Origin: Brasilonema sennae CENA114
Lineage (GTDB): Bacteria; Cyanobacteriota; Cyanobacteriia; Cyanobacteriales; Nostocaceae
Direction: 5' to 3'
NCBI RefSeq assembly: GCF_006968745.1
Contig: NZ_CP030118.1
Coordinates: 2,864,654 to 2,928,653 of the forward strand
Length of the DNA: 64,000 nt
Below the pieces are notes generated by a model. It saw only the letters and a program-made list of their open reading frames with translations, had not been told where the DNA came from and ran no database searches. Numbering within the stretch: position 1 is the first letter of the stretch; every line of letters begins with the position of its first letter. Position numbers and translations under genes: made by a program. Shown here in pieces: positions 54,981-63,753 of this stretch.

Positions 54981-55859
54981 TCATCTATCTCGCCTGAACC
55001 TGTTAAAAATGCTCAGTGAATGAGCTGCTAAATCCGGTCGGGTGAGGATACCACCAGATGGGCTAAAAAAGAGCGCCAGCAAAAACAGCATGGATGAAAC
55101 CAGCACAATCGCAGGCCCAGAGGGTATATTGTGGTAATAGCTAATGTAGACCCCCGTTATGCTGGCGATCGCACCAATCAATGCTCCTGTTGCCATCATC
55201 TGATGCAGTTCTTTGACTAAAAGATAAGCGGTGAGGGCAGGTCCTACCAGCAGCGAAATCACGAGGATAACACCGACTGCTTGCATACTAGCAATAATCG
55301 TCAGGGTCGTTGCCGCCATAAAGCCGAAGTGAATAGCATTAACGGGTAAACCAGTTGCCTGAGCACCTGTACGGTCGAAAGTATAGAATAACAATTCTTT
55401 GTAAAACAGCTTAGTTGCACTCAGAATGAGTAAGGTAATAATGAGTGTCCGGTAAATATCACTAGAGGTAACGCCAAGAATATCTCCAAATAAAAAACTA
55501 TCTAGATCTATCTTATTTTTCAAAACTGTAATTAGTGTCACTCCCAACGCAAAGAAGCTGGAAAATGTCAGTGCCATTGCTGCATCCACTTTCACCCGAG
55601 ATTGCGAGCGAATCCAGGCAATTAAAAATGTACTCATAATCCCGGATACAAAAGCCCCAATCAAAATATCAATTCCCAAGAAAAAGGAAATTGAAAGTCC
55701 AGGCAGTACACAGTGAGCAATCACATCTCCTAGTAATGCCATGCGTTGGACAATTAAATAACTACCAACAACAGGACAGAGAATACCAACTAGAATGCCA
55801 ATCACCAGGGCATTCCGCATAAATTCGTAACTTAGGGGTTCTAGCAGCAAGCTCAACAT
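54981..55859 (-). CDS. znuB: Zinc/manganese ABC transporter permease (ZnuB family)
   Basis: The 292-residue protein has about eight hydrophobic segments of the ABC-3 permease family (VIGILVGILCPVVGSYLIVQ, then GDVIAHCVLPGLSISFFLGI, and FDRTGAQATGLPVNAIHFGF). It forms the metal channel with ZnuC. Its start is 140 bases after the znuC stop, separated by a palindromic element. Zn or Mn cannot be decided from the permease. Confidence 0.88.
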   Translation of the reverse strand: MLSLLLEPLSYEFMRNALVIGILVGILCPVVGSYLIVQRMALLGDVIAHCVLPGLSISFFLGIDILIGAFVSGIMSTFLIAWIRSQSRVKVDAAMALTFSSFFALGVTLITVLKNKIDLDSFLFGDILGVTSSDIYRTLIITLLILSATKLFYKELLFYTFDRTGAQATGLPVNAIHFGFMAATTLTIIASMQAVGVILVISLLVGPALTAYLLVKELHQMMATGALIGAIASITGVYISYYHNIPSGPAIVLVSSMLFLLALFFSPSGGILTRPDLAAHSLSIFNRFRRDR

Positions 55860-55926
55860 GGAGAGTAAAAAGTTATTAGTTATTAGTCGTTATATTATTG
55901 GGATTTGAGGATCAACTTTTGACTAA

Positions 55927-55997
55927 TAGACCTCTCCAAAAATCGATTTTTAGTGCAAGCGCCGTAAAGCTTTGATAGCCATTTTTGGAGAGGTCTA
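55927..55997. mobile_element. 71-bp MITE-like element in the znuC-znuB spacer
   Basis: Perfect 17-bp terminal inverted repeats, TAGACCTCTCCAAAAAT (55927-55943) and ATTTTTGGAGAGGTCTA (55981-55997), enclose 37 bases without coding capacity. The element ends one base before the znuC stop codon triplet (55999-56001). The form fits a miniature inverted-repeat element, or in RNA a strong hairpin. Confidence 0.65.
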
Positions 55998-55998
55998 A

Positions 55999-56745
55999 TC
56001 AACAAAACAACGATGAATCCCAATCTTGATATAAGGGATTCTGCAAGCTTGTGCCATACGCTCGATGCAAATTCTCTGGAGTCATCACCTGTTGTGGTGA
56101 ACCATCAGCAATCAAGCATTTATTCAATAAGAGTAATCGGTCTAATCGGTGCAATGCCTGTCCCCATTCATGGCTACTCACCAGTAAAATTTTGCCAAGC
56201 GATCGCAACTCTGAAAACACATCAAAAATAATCGCTTCAGTCTTCTTATCCACTCCCGTAAATGGCTCATCAAACAGCAGAATTTCTGCTTGTTGCGCCA
56301 AAGCACGCGCTAAGAATACTCGCTGTTGCTGTCCACCGGATAGCTCACCAATACGACGATGTTTGAGCGCAAGCATTTCGACTTGCTCTAATGCTGATGT
56401 TACAATTTCTCTTGCCGCTTTCCCTGGAGTGCGAAACCAGCCAATCTGCCGTGTACGTGCCATCATGACTACATTCCAGACGGTGATGGGATAGTCCCAG
56501 TCTATTTGCGATCGCTGCGGTACATACGCAACTTTTTGTAGCTGTTGATGCAGTGGACTCAGACAATACTGCACACTTCCACTGACTTTTGGAACTAAGC
56601 CCAGCATTGCTTTCATCATCGTGCTTTTCCCTGCACCATTGGGACCAATAATCCCCACGACTTGGCTGTTCGCAATCTGGAAGCTCACAGGCTCTAAACC
56701 ACTAACACCTCGATAATTAACAGCTAGGCACTGAACCTCTAACAT
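55999..56745 (-). CDS. znuC: Zinc/manganese ABC transporter ATP-binding protein (ZnuC family)
   Basis: The 248-residue protein has Walker A GPNGAGKST, signature LSGGQQQRVFLARAL, Walker B ILLFDEPFTGVD and the H-loop SSHEW. Segments YVPQRSQIDWDYPITVWNVV and EAIIFDVFSELRS are typical of metal-transport ATPases. Its C-terminal end (DSSLFC) touches a palindromic element, so the last residues may have been changed by insertion. It is divergent from the binding-protein gene with 84 bases between the starts. Confidence 0.9.
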   Translation of the reverse strand: MLEVQCLAVNYRGVSGLEPVSFQIANSQVVGIIGPNGAGKSTMMKAMLGLVPKVSGSVQYCLSPLHQQLQKVAYVPQRSQIDWDYPITVWNVVMMARTRQIGWFRTPGKAAREIVTSALEQVEMLALKHRRIGELSGGQQQRVFLARALAQQAEILLFDEPFTGVDKKTEAIIFDVFSELRSLGKILLVSSHEWGQALHRLDRLLLLNKCLIADGSPQQVMTPENLHRAYGTSLQNPLYQDWDSSLFC

Positions 56746-56772
56746 ATAATTTTTTAATTTTTTTAAATAGAA

Positions 56773-56808
56773 CGATAATCATTTTAAACTAGATTTCATT
56801 ATCAAATT
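56773..56808. promoter_or_regulatory. Fur/Zur-like inverted repeat between znuC and znuA
   Basis: CGATAATCATTTTAA (56773-56787) matches one side of the Fur/Zur-type TGATAATNATTATCA box, and an inverted CATTATCA follows (about 56797-56804), so GATAAT and ATTATC face each other in the short divergent region. It suggests metal-dependent repression of both transcripts, most likely by Zur (FurB). Confidence 0.5.
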
Positions 56809-56829
56809 TTAGAGCAAATAAAAAAAATC

Positions 56830-57846
56830 ATGTATATTCCGCAGCGTCAATTTTGGAAATCAGCAGTCCTTGCTTTAAGTATGGGATTGTTAGCAAGTTG
56901 CAGTTCTTCTCCATCCACCAGTCAAAACAATCAAACCAGCACAACAGCACCAGATGCCAGTTCTACGCAAGTTTCTACTACGACGACTGGTAAAGGTCTA
57001 AAAGTTGTAGCAACCAATACAGTTTTGTGTGACATGGCTCAGCAAGTTGCAGCGAGTACGATTGATTTGACTTGCTTGATGAAGCCAGGAGCAGATCCCC
57101 ACGTTTACCAACCAACGCCAGAAGACCGTAAGGCAATTGAAGATGGCAAGCTAATTTTATACGGCGGTTACAACTTTGAACCGAGTCTGATCAAGTTGAT
57201 TCAATCTACCTCGAATATTGCTCCCAAAGTTGCGGTTGATGAAATCGCTGTTCCCACTCCCCAGAAATTTGAGGAAGACGGTAAGACGGTTGTTGATCCT
57301 CACGTTTGGCACAATGCTCAAAATGGGATTGCTATGGTGAAAACTATTCAAGAAAGTTTCGCCAAGGTTGCTCCGGAAAATGCTTCACTTTACCAGAAAA
57401 ATGCCCAAGCAATCACTACCCAATTAGGACAAATCGATACTTGGATCAAATCAGAGGTTGCTACTATTCCTCAGCAATCCCGCAAGCTGGTGACAACTCA
57501 TGATGCTTTGGGATACTACTCTAAGGCGTATAATATTCCTGTTGAAGGAGCTTTAGAAGGTATCTCTACAGAAGAGAAACCCACAGCGGCTAGGGTTAAA
57601 GAATTGGTGAAAAAAATTAAAGACAGCAAAGTACCTACAATTTTTGCTGAGTTAAGCATCAATCCTAAGTTGATTTCAACAGTGGCAAAAGAAGCTAACG
57701 TCAAAGTTGCACAACAAGAACTCTTTGCTGATGGATTAGGCGAGAAAGGCAGTCAGGGTGACACCTATCAAAAAACGTTAATTTCCAATACAAAAACGAT
57801 TGTGGAAGGACTGGGAGGCAAATACACGCCTTTTCAAGCAAAGTAG
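56830..57846 (+). CDS. znuA: Zinc/manganese-binding lipoprotein (ZnuA/TroA family)
   Basis: The 338-residue cluster A-I binding protein has lipobox LLASC (Cys24) and a Ser/Thr linker. Expected metal ligands are His91 (DPHVYQPT), His158 (DPHVWHN), His224 (TTHDALGYY) and Asp301 (FADGLG). Three His plus Asp is the TroA-type set and favours zinc, although manganese is possible; Glu274 (FAELS) matches the Glu of Mn-type proteins. No His-rich loop is present. The divergent znuC/znuB genes complete the transporter. Confidence 0.87.
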   Translation: MYIPQRQFWKSAVLALSMGLLASCSSSPSTSQNNQTSTTAPDASSTQVSTTTTGKGLKVVATNTVLCDMAQQVAASTIDLTCLMKPGADPHVYQPTPEDRKAIEDGKLILYGGYNFEPSLIKLIQSTSNIAPKVAVDEIAVPTPQKFEEDGKTVVDPHVWHNAQNGIAMVKTIQESFAKVAPENASLYQKNAQAITTQLGQIDTWIKSEVATIPQQSRKLVTTHDALGYYSKAYNIPVEGALEGISTEEKPTAARVKELVKKIKDSKVPTIFAELSINPKLISTVAKEANVKVAQQELFADGLGEKGSQGDTYQKTLISNTKTIVEGLGGKYTPFQAK

Positions 57847-58212
57847 TTTGGTTTAAGTCTGATCCTCGAAACGTCGGTAAGAGGAGAAATACAGCCTTAA
57901 GCTTATGCCTGCGACACGGACTCACGTTTGCAGGCTTACTCAAATTATATTTATTAACTATCAAGTTAATTGCTGCATAGTAAAACTTTAGCTTTGTGAC
58001 TCAGGTTTAGCTATTTTTCTTAACTTTAAGGATCAAAAAGCAAATTTGTAAAAAAACAATGACTGGCTTTGTATTGCATTGGTTTATAATACTATCAGTT
58101 CTGTTACGTACTTCGTAAATTGTAAAGTTAAATATTTTAAAATCAGCGTATAAACGCTGAACTAAAATAACAAATATTGATACCATCACACTCAAGTAAT
58201 TTTGTGATATCA
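57847..58212. other. Spacer between znuA and sphR
   Basis: GCCTGC (57907) and GCAGGC (57930) could form a weak terminator stem after znuA. The rest is AT-rich and should carry the sphR promoter; I could not identify a Pho box with confidence. Confidence 0.4.
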
Positions 58213-58965
58213 ATGTATACCAGCGAATCGACCAAGTATCCCCACACAGCAGAAATCGGACAAAGAAGCCGCATTCTGGTAGTAGAAGATGAAGAGCTTA
58301 TCCGGGAAATGCTTGTTCTAGCTTTGGAAGAGGAAGGTTATGGAGTGGTAAGTGCCACTGATGGGCGGGTGGCTGTTGAATACCTCAAAAGTTATGAACT
58401 CAGTTCACCAGAGCTTTCCTTTGACCTGGTGATTCTTGATTTGATGCTGCCTCACATTAACGGATTAGACATCTGCCGCTTGATCCGATTTCAAGGAAAC
58501 CCAGTTCCAATTTTAATGCTAAGTGCTAAAGGAAGTGAAACAGACCGTGTTCTGGGGCTGGAGGTAGGAGCAGATGACTACTTAACCAAACCTTTTAGTA
58601 TGCGGGAGTTAGTGGCTCGTTGTCGTGCTTTGCTGCGTCGCCAACGCTTGAGCTGTTTGCCTCAGCTACCAGTCCTTCAGTATAAAGATGTGACTTTGTA
58701 TCCCCAAGAATGTCGGGTGTTGGTTCGCTCTCAAGAGGTGAATTTGTCACCAAAGGAATTCCGGCTGCTGGAATTGTTTATGAGCTACGCCCGTAGGGTC
58801 TGGTCGCGCGAGCAATTGCTAGACCAGGTTTGGGGACCAGATTTTGTTGGAGACAGCAAAACTGTGGACGTGCATATTCGCTGGCTACGCGAAAAACTAG
58901 AGATAGACCCCAGTCGTCCAGAATATGTTGTGACTGTACGAGGTTTTGGCTATCGATTTGGATAG
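58213..58965 (+). CDS. sphR: OmpR/PhoB-type response regulator SphR
   Basis: The 250-residue protein has a receiver domain (VVEDEELIR, phospho-Asp in LVILDLMLP, SAKGSE, and Lys in YLTKPFS). An OmpR winged helix follows (LSPKEFRLLELFMSYARRVW, then SKTVDVHIRWLREKLE and VRGFGYRFG). With the kinase and PhoU downstream it is best read as SphR, regulator of the phosphate regulon. I chose ATG 58213; the frame extends to a TTG at 58177. Confidence 0.85.
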   Translation: MYTSESTKYPHTAEIGQRSRILVVEDEELIREMLVLALEEEGYGVVSATDGRVAVEYLKSYELSSPELSFDLVILDLMLPHINGLDICRLIRFQGNPVPILMLSAKGSETDRVLGLEVGADDYLTKPFSMRELVARCRALLRRQRLSCLPQLPVLQYKDVTLYPQECRVLVRSQEVNLSPKEFRLLELFMSYARRVWSREQLLDQVWGPDFVGDSKTVDVHIRWLREKLEIDPSRPEYVVTVRGFGYRFG

Positions 58966-59006
58966 TTGTTAGTTTTTAGTTGTCAGAGAACAACTAACAA
59001 CTAGCA

Positions 59007-60320
59007 ATGCTGATACTAGGATTTTTACTGGGTTTAGCGGTAGGCGCAATTTTTTGGGTGTGGCAACAGGTTCAACTGAACCGTTACCTAGAGAAAGTAT
59101 TGCGACCGTTAACCGCCCATTCTTCTGACGTGGCGCTGCTAATTCCTGACTTGCGCCACGGAATTAGATTATTTGTCCAGCAACGCCAACAATTGCAGCA
59201 GTTGCTTCAAACATACGAAGACCTGCTAGAGTTCGCACCAGTGGGGTATTTGCAGGTTGACGAAGAAAATCAACTGCTTTGGTGTAACGAACAGGCACAA
59301 AAAATGTTGTATCTGCAAAGATGGCAACCTGGACAAGTGCGCTTGTTGTTAGAGTTAATAAGATCCTACGAACTTGACCAATTAATTGGACAAACGCGCG
59401 ATCGCCAAAAGTCACAGGTCAAAGAGTGGGTATTTCATCCTTCTTGCGAAGATGTGACAGCTATGTCGGAGGTGAAATCTCTTATGTTACAAGCAACAAG
59501 CTTACCCTTGCCCCTTGGGCAAGTAGGAGTCTTTATAGAAAACCATCAGCCAGTGGTGGATATAAACAAAGCACGTGAGCGTGCTTTTTCTGACCTAGCA
59601 CACGAACTGAGAACTCCACTCACCTCAATACGTCTGGTTGTCGAAACATTACAAGACCGCGTGAAACCACCTTTGGATCGTTGGGTTAACCGCCTTTTGC
59701 AGGAGGTTGACAGATTGATTCACTTAGTGCAAAGTTGGCTAGATTTGACTCAACTAGAAACTAACCCTACCATTGAATTGCATCGCCAATCAGTGGAAGT
59801 GCGATCGCTGATTTTGTCTGTCTGGGAGACTCTAACACCTCTAGCACAACAACACCAGATTGAAATCACCTATTCTGGTCCAGATACTGTCTCGATTAAC
59901 GCTGATGAGTCTCGCATTTACCAGGTGTTTCTCAATCTGCTAGATAATAGTATCAAATACAGCTCACCAAATACAACCATTGTCATTGAAGCAAAAATCG
60001 TTTCCGAACACAACAACCAAGAACCAGTACTACAAATCAACATTATTGACTCCGGTACGGGTTTTTCTCAAGCAGATTTACCTCATGTATTTGAGAGATT
60101 TTATCGGGGGGATCAATCACGCTCTCGTATAACAAGCTCACAAAGCCATTCGACTACGACAATTGTTGGTAGTGGTTTGGGTTTGGCAATTGTCCGGCAA
60201 ATTGTTCTTGCCCACGGCGGTTGCATAAAAGCCATGAATCATCCTCATACTGGAGGAGCATGGTTACAAGTTGAACTCCCTGGCGTCGTGGCAATTTCCT
60301 CGAGCCAAGATTATATTTAG
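59007..60320 (+). CDS. sphS: PhoR-type histidine kinase SphS
   Basis: The 437-residue kinase has one N-terminal membrane helix (ILGFLLGLAVGAIFWVW), a PAS-like domain (about 75-130, LEFAPVGYLQVDEENQLLWC), HisKA with LAHELRTPL, and HATPase motifs NLLDNSIKYSS, DSGTGFS and GSGLGLAIVRQI. Lack of a periplasmic sensor domain fits SphS, which senses phosphate status through PhoU and the Pst system. It lies 41 bases after sphR and 11 before phoU. Confidence 0.88.
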   Translation: MLILGFLLGLAVGAIFWVWQQVQLNRYLEKVLRPLTAHSSDVALLIPDLRHGIRLFVQQRQQLQQLLQTYEDLLEFAPVGYLQVDEENQLLWCNEQAQKMLYLQRWQPGQVRLLLELIRSYELDQLIGQTRDRQKSQVKEWVFHPSCEDVTAMSEVKSLMLQATSLPLPLGQVGVFIENHQPVVDINKARERAFSDLAHELRTPLTSIRLVVETLQDRVKPPLDRWVNRLLQEVDRLIHLVQSWLDLTQLETNPTIELHRQSVEVRSLILSVWETLTPLAQQHQIEITYSGPDTVSINADESRIYQVFLNLLDNSIKYSSPNTTIVIEAKIVSEHNNQEPVLQINIIDSGTGFSQADLPHVFERFYRGDQSRSRITSSQSHSTTTIVGSGLGLAIVRQIVLAHGGCIKAMNHPHTGGAWLQVELPGVVAISSSQDYI

Positions 60321-60331
60321 AAAATATCTTC

Positions 60332-61018
60332 ATGTTTGAGACTACAAGAGTGAAAGTCCCCCTTTATAGTCCCAATACTGAAAGACCCCAGCTAGCTCGT
60401 GAGATTAGACGCTTAGAGCAAGATGTATTGCGTATGGGGGCTTTGGTAGAACAATCATTTCGTTTAAGTCACCAAGCCTTATTCACCCGCAATTTAACAA
60501 CAGCTGAGGTACTTCCTGTTTTAGATAAAAAGATTGATCGCTTTTATAGACAAATAGAATTAGACTGTACGGCAATCATGACGCAGCAAGCTCCTACAGC
60601 TCAAGATTTGCGTTGTTTAAGTGCCTTCATGCAACTTGTGCGTGATCTAGAACGCATTGGCGACTATGCTAAGGATTTGGCTAAAATTGCAATCAAAATT
60701 TTTCCCTATGCGCCTCATTTTTGTTTACCAGAGATTGCAGTCATGTCTCAGCATGCACAAGCAATGTTAGCAACGAGTTTAGTGGCGTTGGCAGATTTAG
60801 ATGAAGTCAACGGGCGCAGTATAAAGCGACTCGATGATGCTGTAGATAATGCTTATGAACGGCTTTATCACACCTTAGCTCATCAACGATGCGACGAAGG
60901 TGTGGTTGAGCCGATTCTGCTCTTGGTACTGGCGATTCGTTGTTTGGAACGCATGGCAGACCACGCGACCAACATCGGTCAACGTGTGGCATATATTGTG
61001 ACTGGTCAACGGGGTTGA
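60332..61018 (+). CDS. phoU: Phosphate signalling protein PhoU
   Basis: The 228-residue all-helical protein has two PhoU repeats with metal-site motifs (RDLERIGDYAKDLAKIA and IRCLERMADHATNIGQRV). PhoU keeps the SphS kinase inactive when phosphate is plentiful (SphU in Synechocystis). It begins 11 bases after the sphS stop, so the three genes form an operon; pst transporter genes are not in this window. Confidence 0.92.
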   Translation: MFETTRVKVPLYSPNTERPQLAREIRRLEQDVLRMGALVEQSFRLSHQALFTRNLTTAEVLPVLDKKIDRFYRQIELDCTAIMTQQAPTAQDLRCLSAFMQLVRDLERIGDYAKDLAKIAIKIFPYAPHFCLPEIAVMSQHAQAMLATSLVALADLDEVNGRSIKRLDDAVDNAYERLYHTLAHQRCDEGVVEPILLLVLAIRCLERMADHATNIGQRVAYIVTGQRG

Positions 61019-61136
61019 ATCTCAGGATGTGGGGTTTGGAGAGGGAGTTTCTATTCTTGCTTTGATCCTCGCTAGTTCATTACTCTAGATAAATCAACCT
61101 TTATTCACATTTAGACCTAGCTATTTTGCAAAGATA

Positions 61137-61185
61137 TATAGCAGTCGCCAGGTAGATTAGGACACGAACTAATCAGAAAACACGG
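61137..61185. repeat. Dispersed repeat related to the IS630-relic ends
   Basis: ATAGCAGTCGCCAGGTAGAT followed by TAGGACACGAACTAATC resembles 53505-53560 closely. It stands alone without any transposase frame, as a solo end or miniature element would. The rest of the 61019-61326 spacer shows no gene. Confidence 0.6.
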
Positions 61186-61262
61186 TCATCAACAGACTTG
61201 AAAGTCTGTTAAGCGTTCCCAGCTATAAAACAAAAGCTCAGCACAAAGGTTGCTTAAAACAA

Positions 61263-61292
61263 AAATAGGGATGGTGTAAACCATCCCTATTT
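61263..61292 (-). terminator. ftsH intrinsic terminator
   Basis: AAATAGGGATGGT (61263-61275) and ACCATCCCTATTT (61280-61292) form a 13-bp stem with a 4-base loop. On the minus strand it is followed by a T-rich tract. A second small hairpin, GTAGGGC/GCCCTAC (61299-61315), precedes it. Confidence 0.88.
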
Positions 61293-61326
61293 ACTACAGT
61301 AGGGCTATGCCCTACCAAACTTGAGA

Positions 61327-63213
61327 TTAAATACTGGGCATAAACTGCGGCTTTTCAGGTACGCTAGTGTACTCAGCGACAATTTGACGGAATTCTTCAC
61401 CGTCAATAGTTTCTTTCTCAATCAGCAAGTCCACTAAGCGATCCATTACGATGCGATTTTCCAGTATAAACCGCCTTGCTGTCTGGTAGCATTCTTCGAC
61501 AATGATGCGGACTTGTGCATCAACACGAGATGCAATTGACTCTGAATATTCTGAGCGAGTCATCCAGTCACGACCCAAGAAGACTTCTCCCTGTTGGCTT
61601 TCCAAGGATATCGGTCCTAAATCAGACATCCCAAACCTTGTCACCATTTGCCGTGCCATACCGCTAACTTGCTGTAAGTCGCCTCCAGCACCAGTTGTGA
61701 CTTCGGCGGAACCAAAAATCACGTCTTCTGCTGCACGACCACCTAAAGCACCAGTAATTCTGGCTTTGAGTTGACCGCGAGTGATTAAGCCTTGCTCCTC
61801 ATTGGGAGTAAACCAGGTTAACCCTTGTGCTTGTCCCCTTGGAATTAAAGTCACTTTTTGGACTGGATCGTGGTCTTTGAGTAATGTACCTGCGATCGCA
61901 TGTCCAATTTCGTGGTAAGCAATCAAGCGTTTGCTCTTGCTATCGACCAGAGGTGTGCCTTCCATACCAGCAACAACCCGATCCACAGCATCATCGATTT
62001 CTAAAATCGTGATCGCTTCCTTACGGCGTCTGGCTGTGAGAATAGCAGCTTCATTGAGCAAGTTTGCTAAATCTGCACCTGTAAAACCTGGGGTGCGGCG
62101 AGCAATAACTTCTAAAGAAACGCTGGGGTCTAGTTTCTTGTTACGAGCGTGGACTTTTAAAACTTCCAAACGTCCTTTAACGTCGGGTGCATCGACAGTG
62201 ACTTGTCTGTCAAATCGTCCGGGACGTAACAATGCTGCATCTAAAACATCAGGACGGTTGGTAGCAGCAATGATAATAATACCAGTGTTACCCTCAAAAC
62301 CATCCATTTCGGTGAGCAGTTGGTTGAGGGTTTGTTCCCGCTCATCGTTTCCACCGCCGATACCTGCACCTCTTTGCCGTCCTACGGCGTCAATTTCATC
62401 AATAAAGATGATACAGGGGGCGTTATCTTTTGCTTTCTTAAACAGATCGCGGACGCGGGATGCACCTACACCTACGAACATTTCTACAAATTCTGAACCA
62501 GAAATGCTGAAGAATGGTACGCCTGCTTCACCAGCGATCGCCTTTGCAAGCAATGTCTTACCTGTTCCGGGAGGTCCAACTAACAGAACTCCTTTGGGAA
62601 TGCGTGCACCTACAGCTGTGAATTTTTCTGGTTGTTTGAGGAAGGTGACAACTTCTTGCAGTTCTTCTTTGGCTTCTTCAATACCTGCAACGTCGTCAAA
62701 CTTCACTCCAGTTTTTGCTTCCATCTGGAAGCGAGCTTTTGATTTTCCGAAGTTCATAGCTTGACCGGGACCACCAGGCATGTTACTAGAACGACGGAAC
62801 AAAAAGAACAGCCCGGTAATCAATAAAATAGGAAAAATCAGATTACCCAACAGTCCCCAAATTGCCCCATCATTGCGCATCGGATGGGCGTCAAAACTAA
62901 CTCCTTTTTCTTTGAGCTTGGTAATCAGTTCCGGAGAGTTAGAAGGCAAATCCACCCGTACCCGTTGTACGCGGTTTTCCAGTTCTGGATCGACGGCTTC
63001 CACGATCGCCGTCCTTCCGCCTTCATATAAATCAACGTTGCTTACCCGATCAGAGTCCAAGTATTCTAAAAAGCGACCATAAGTCATGCGGGTGGTGGCT
63101 GTATTCTTACTCATGTCTGTCGGAGTACCAGAAAAAGCTCCTTGCCAGAAGAAAAAGCCAATCACCAATGCAGGCAATGTCCAGAGTACTAGGACTCTCC
63201 AAGAGAATTTCAT
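61327..63213 (-). CDS. ftsH: ATP-dependent zinc metalloprotease FtsH
   Basis: The 628-residue thylakoid or cytoplasmic membrane protease has two membrane helices (about 7-25 and 120-138), a periplasmic or lumenal segment between them, and an AAA domain (Walker A GPPGTGKT near 208, Walker [32 protein letters not shown]). The zinc motif is HEIGH. Length and sequence fit the cyanobacterial FtsH2-type subunit that degrades damaged D1 during photosystem II repair. It is a single gene with its own terminator. Confidence 0.93.
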   Translation of the reverse strand: MKFSWRVLVLWTLPALVIGFFFWQGAFSGTPTDMSKNTATTRMTYGRFLEYLDSDRVSNVDLYEGGRTAIVEAVDPELENRVQRVRVDLPSNSPELITKLKEKGVSFDAHPMRNDGAIWGLLGNLIFPILLITGLFFLFRRSSNMPGGPGQAMNFGKSKARFQMEAKTGVKFDDVAGIEEAKEELQEVVTFLKQPEKFTAVGARIPKGVLLVGPPGTGKTLLAKAIAGEAGVPFFSISGSEFVEMFVGVGASRVRDLFKKAKDNAPCIIFIDEIDAVGRQRGAGIGGGNDEREQTLNQLLTEMDGFEGNTGIIIIAATNRPDVLDAALLRPGRFDRQVTVDAPDVKGRLEVLKVHARNKKLDPSVSLEVIARRTPGFTGADLANLLNEAAILTARRRKEAITILEIDDAVDRVVAGMEGTPLVDSKSKRLIAYHEIGHAIAGTLLKDHDPVQKVTLIPRGQAQGLTWFTPNEEQGLITRGQLKARITGALGGRAAEDVIFGSAEVTTGAGGDLQQVSGMARQMVTRFGMSDLGPISLESQQGEVFLGRDWMTRSEYSESIASRVDAQVRIIVEECYQTARRFILENRIVMDRLVDLLIEKETIDGEEFRQIVAEYTSVPEKPQFMPSI

Positions 63214-63637
63214 CTTAATTTTGCCTCTAGATGCATATACAACAAATCAACAGTCTACAGATAGAGTTATTCAAATCGATGTCTATAACAGCATTTTTTA
63301 TCCAATGTTATGACACACGATAAGCTTTTCGTTAGCGTCTGAGCTAACAAGCCAAAACATTATTAAGAATCTTCATTAAATTTAACTTAATTTTGCTTCA
63401 TTTTACTATGGGTATCTCATGTAAATATGCAAACCTGCGGGTAACGCTGCTTGGCTGTTAAGTTTATGTCAATAGCTCAAAATCATGCCATTTGCCGTTT
63501 GATAAGAAATGTATTGGAGATTTTATATAAATAAATACGGTTTCTCATGCTGTAGCTAGATGGAGGAAAATGGCTAAGAACCATATAGAGCTCAGAAGGA
63601 AGAGGTCTTTCAAGCTCAGTTCACAAATCGCTCAGTT
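63214..63637. other. Upstream region of ftsH
   Basis: AT-rich sequence (63350-63420, 63520-63540) is the likely promoter region for ftsH. I see no gene; a 75-codon plus-strand frame crossing the ftsH start is a shadow. Confidence 0.45.
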
Positions 63638-63734
63638 GGATAATGTACAATGACACGCACAGGACAACATCCCCCACGAGTACAATTACGCCACCCACAA
63701 ATATCTGTGGTGACGCATTGTCCCCACATTATCC
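63638..63734. other. Long imperfect dyad downstream of the partial gene
   Basis: GGATAATGT (63638-63646) and ACATTATCC (63726-63734) are perfect inverted copies. Inside them ACAATGACACGC and GCGTCACC/GACGCATTGT segments can pair partly. It lies 20 bases after the stop of the minus-strand partial gene. It could be a structured RNA 3' region or a small repeat element. Confidence 0.35.
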
Positions 63735-63753
63735 TTTCTTTTATCAGCGCACC

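Noticed and set aside
57960..58210. Pho box upstream of sphR
   Set aside because: CTTAACTTTAAGG-like words occur, but the spaced direct repeats expected for a Pho box are not convincing.
61931..62764. 277-codon plus-strand frame opposite ftsH
   Set aside because: It is the antisense shadow of the highly conserved FtsH AAA domain.
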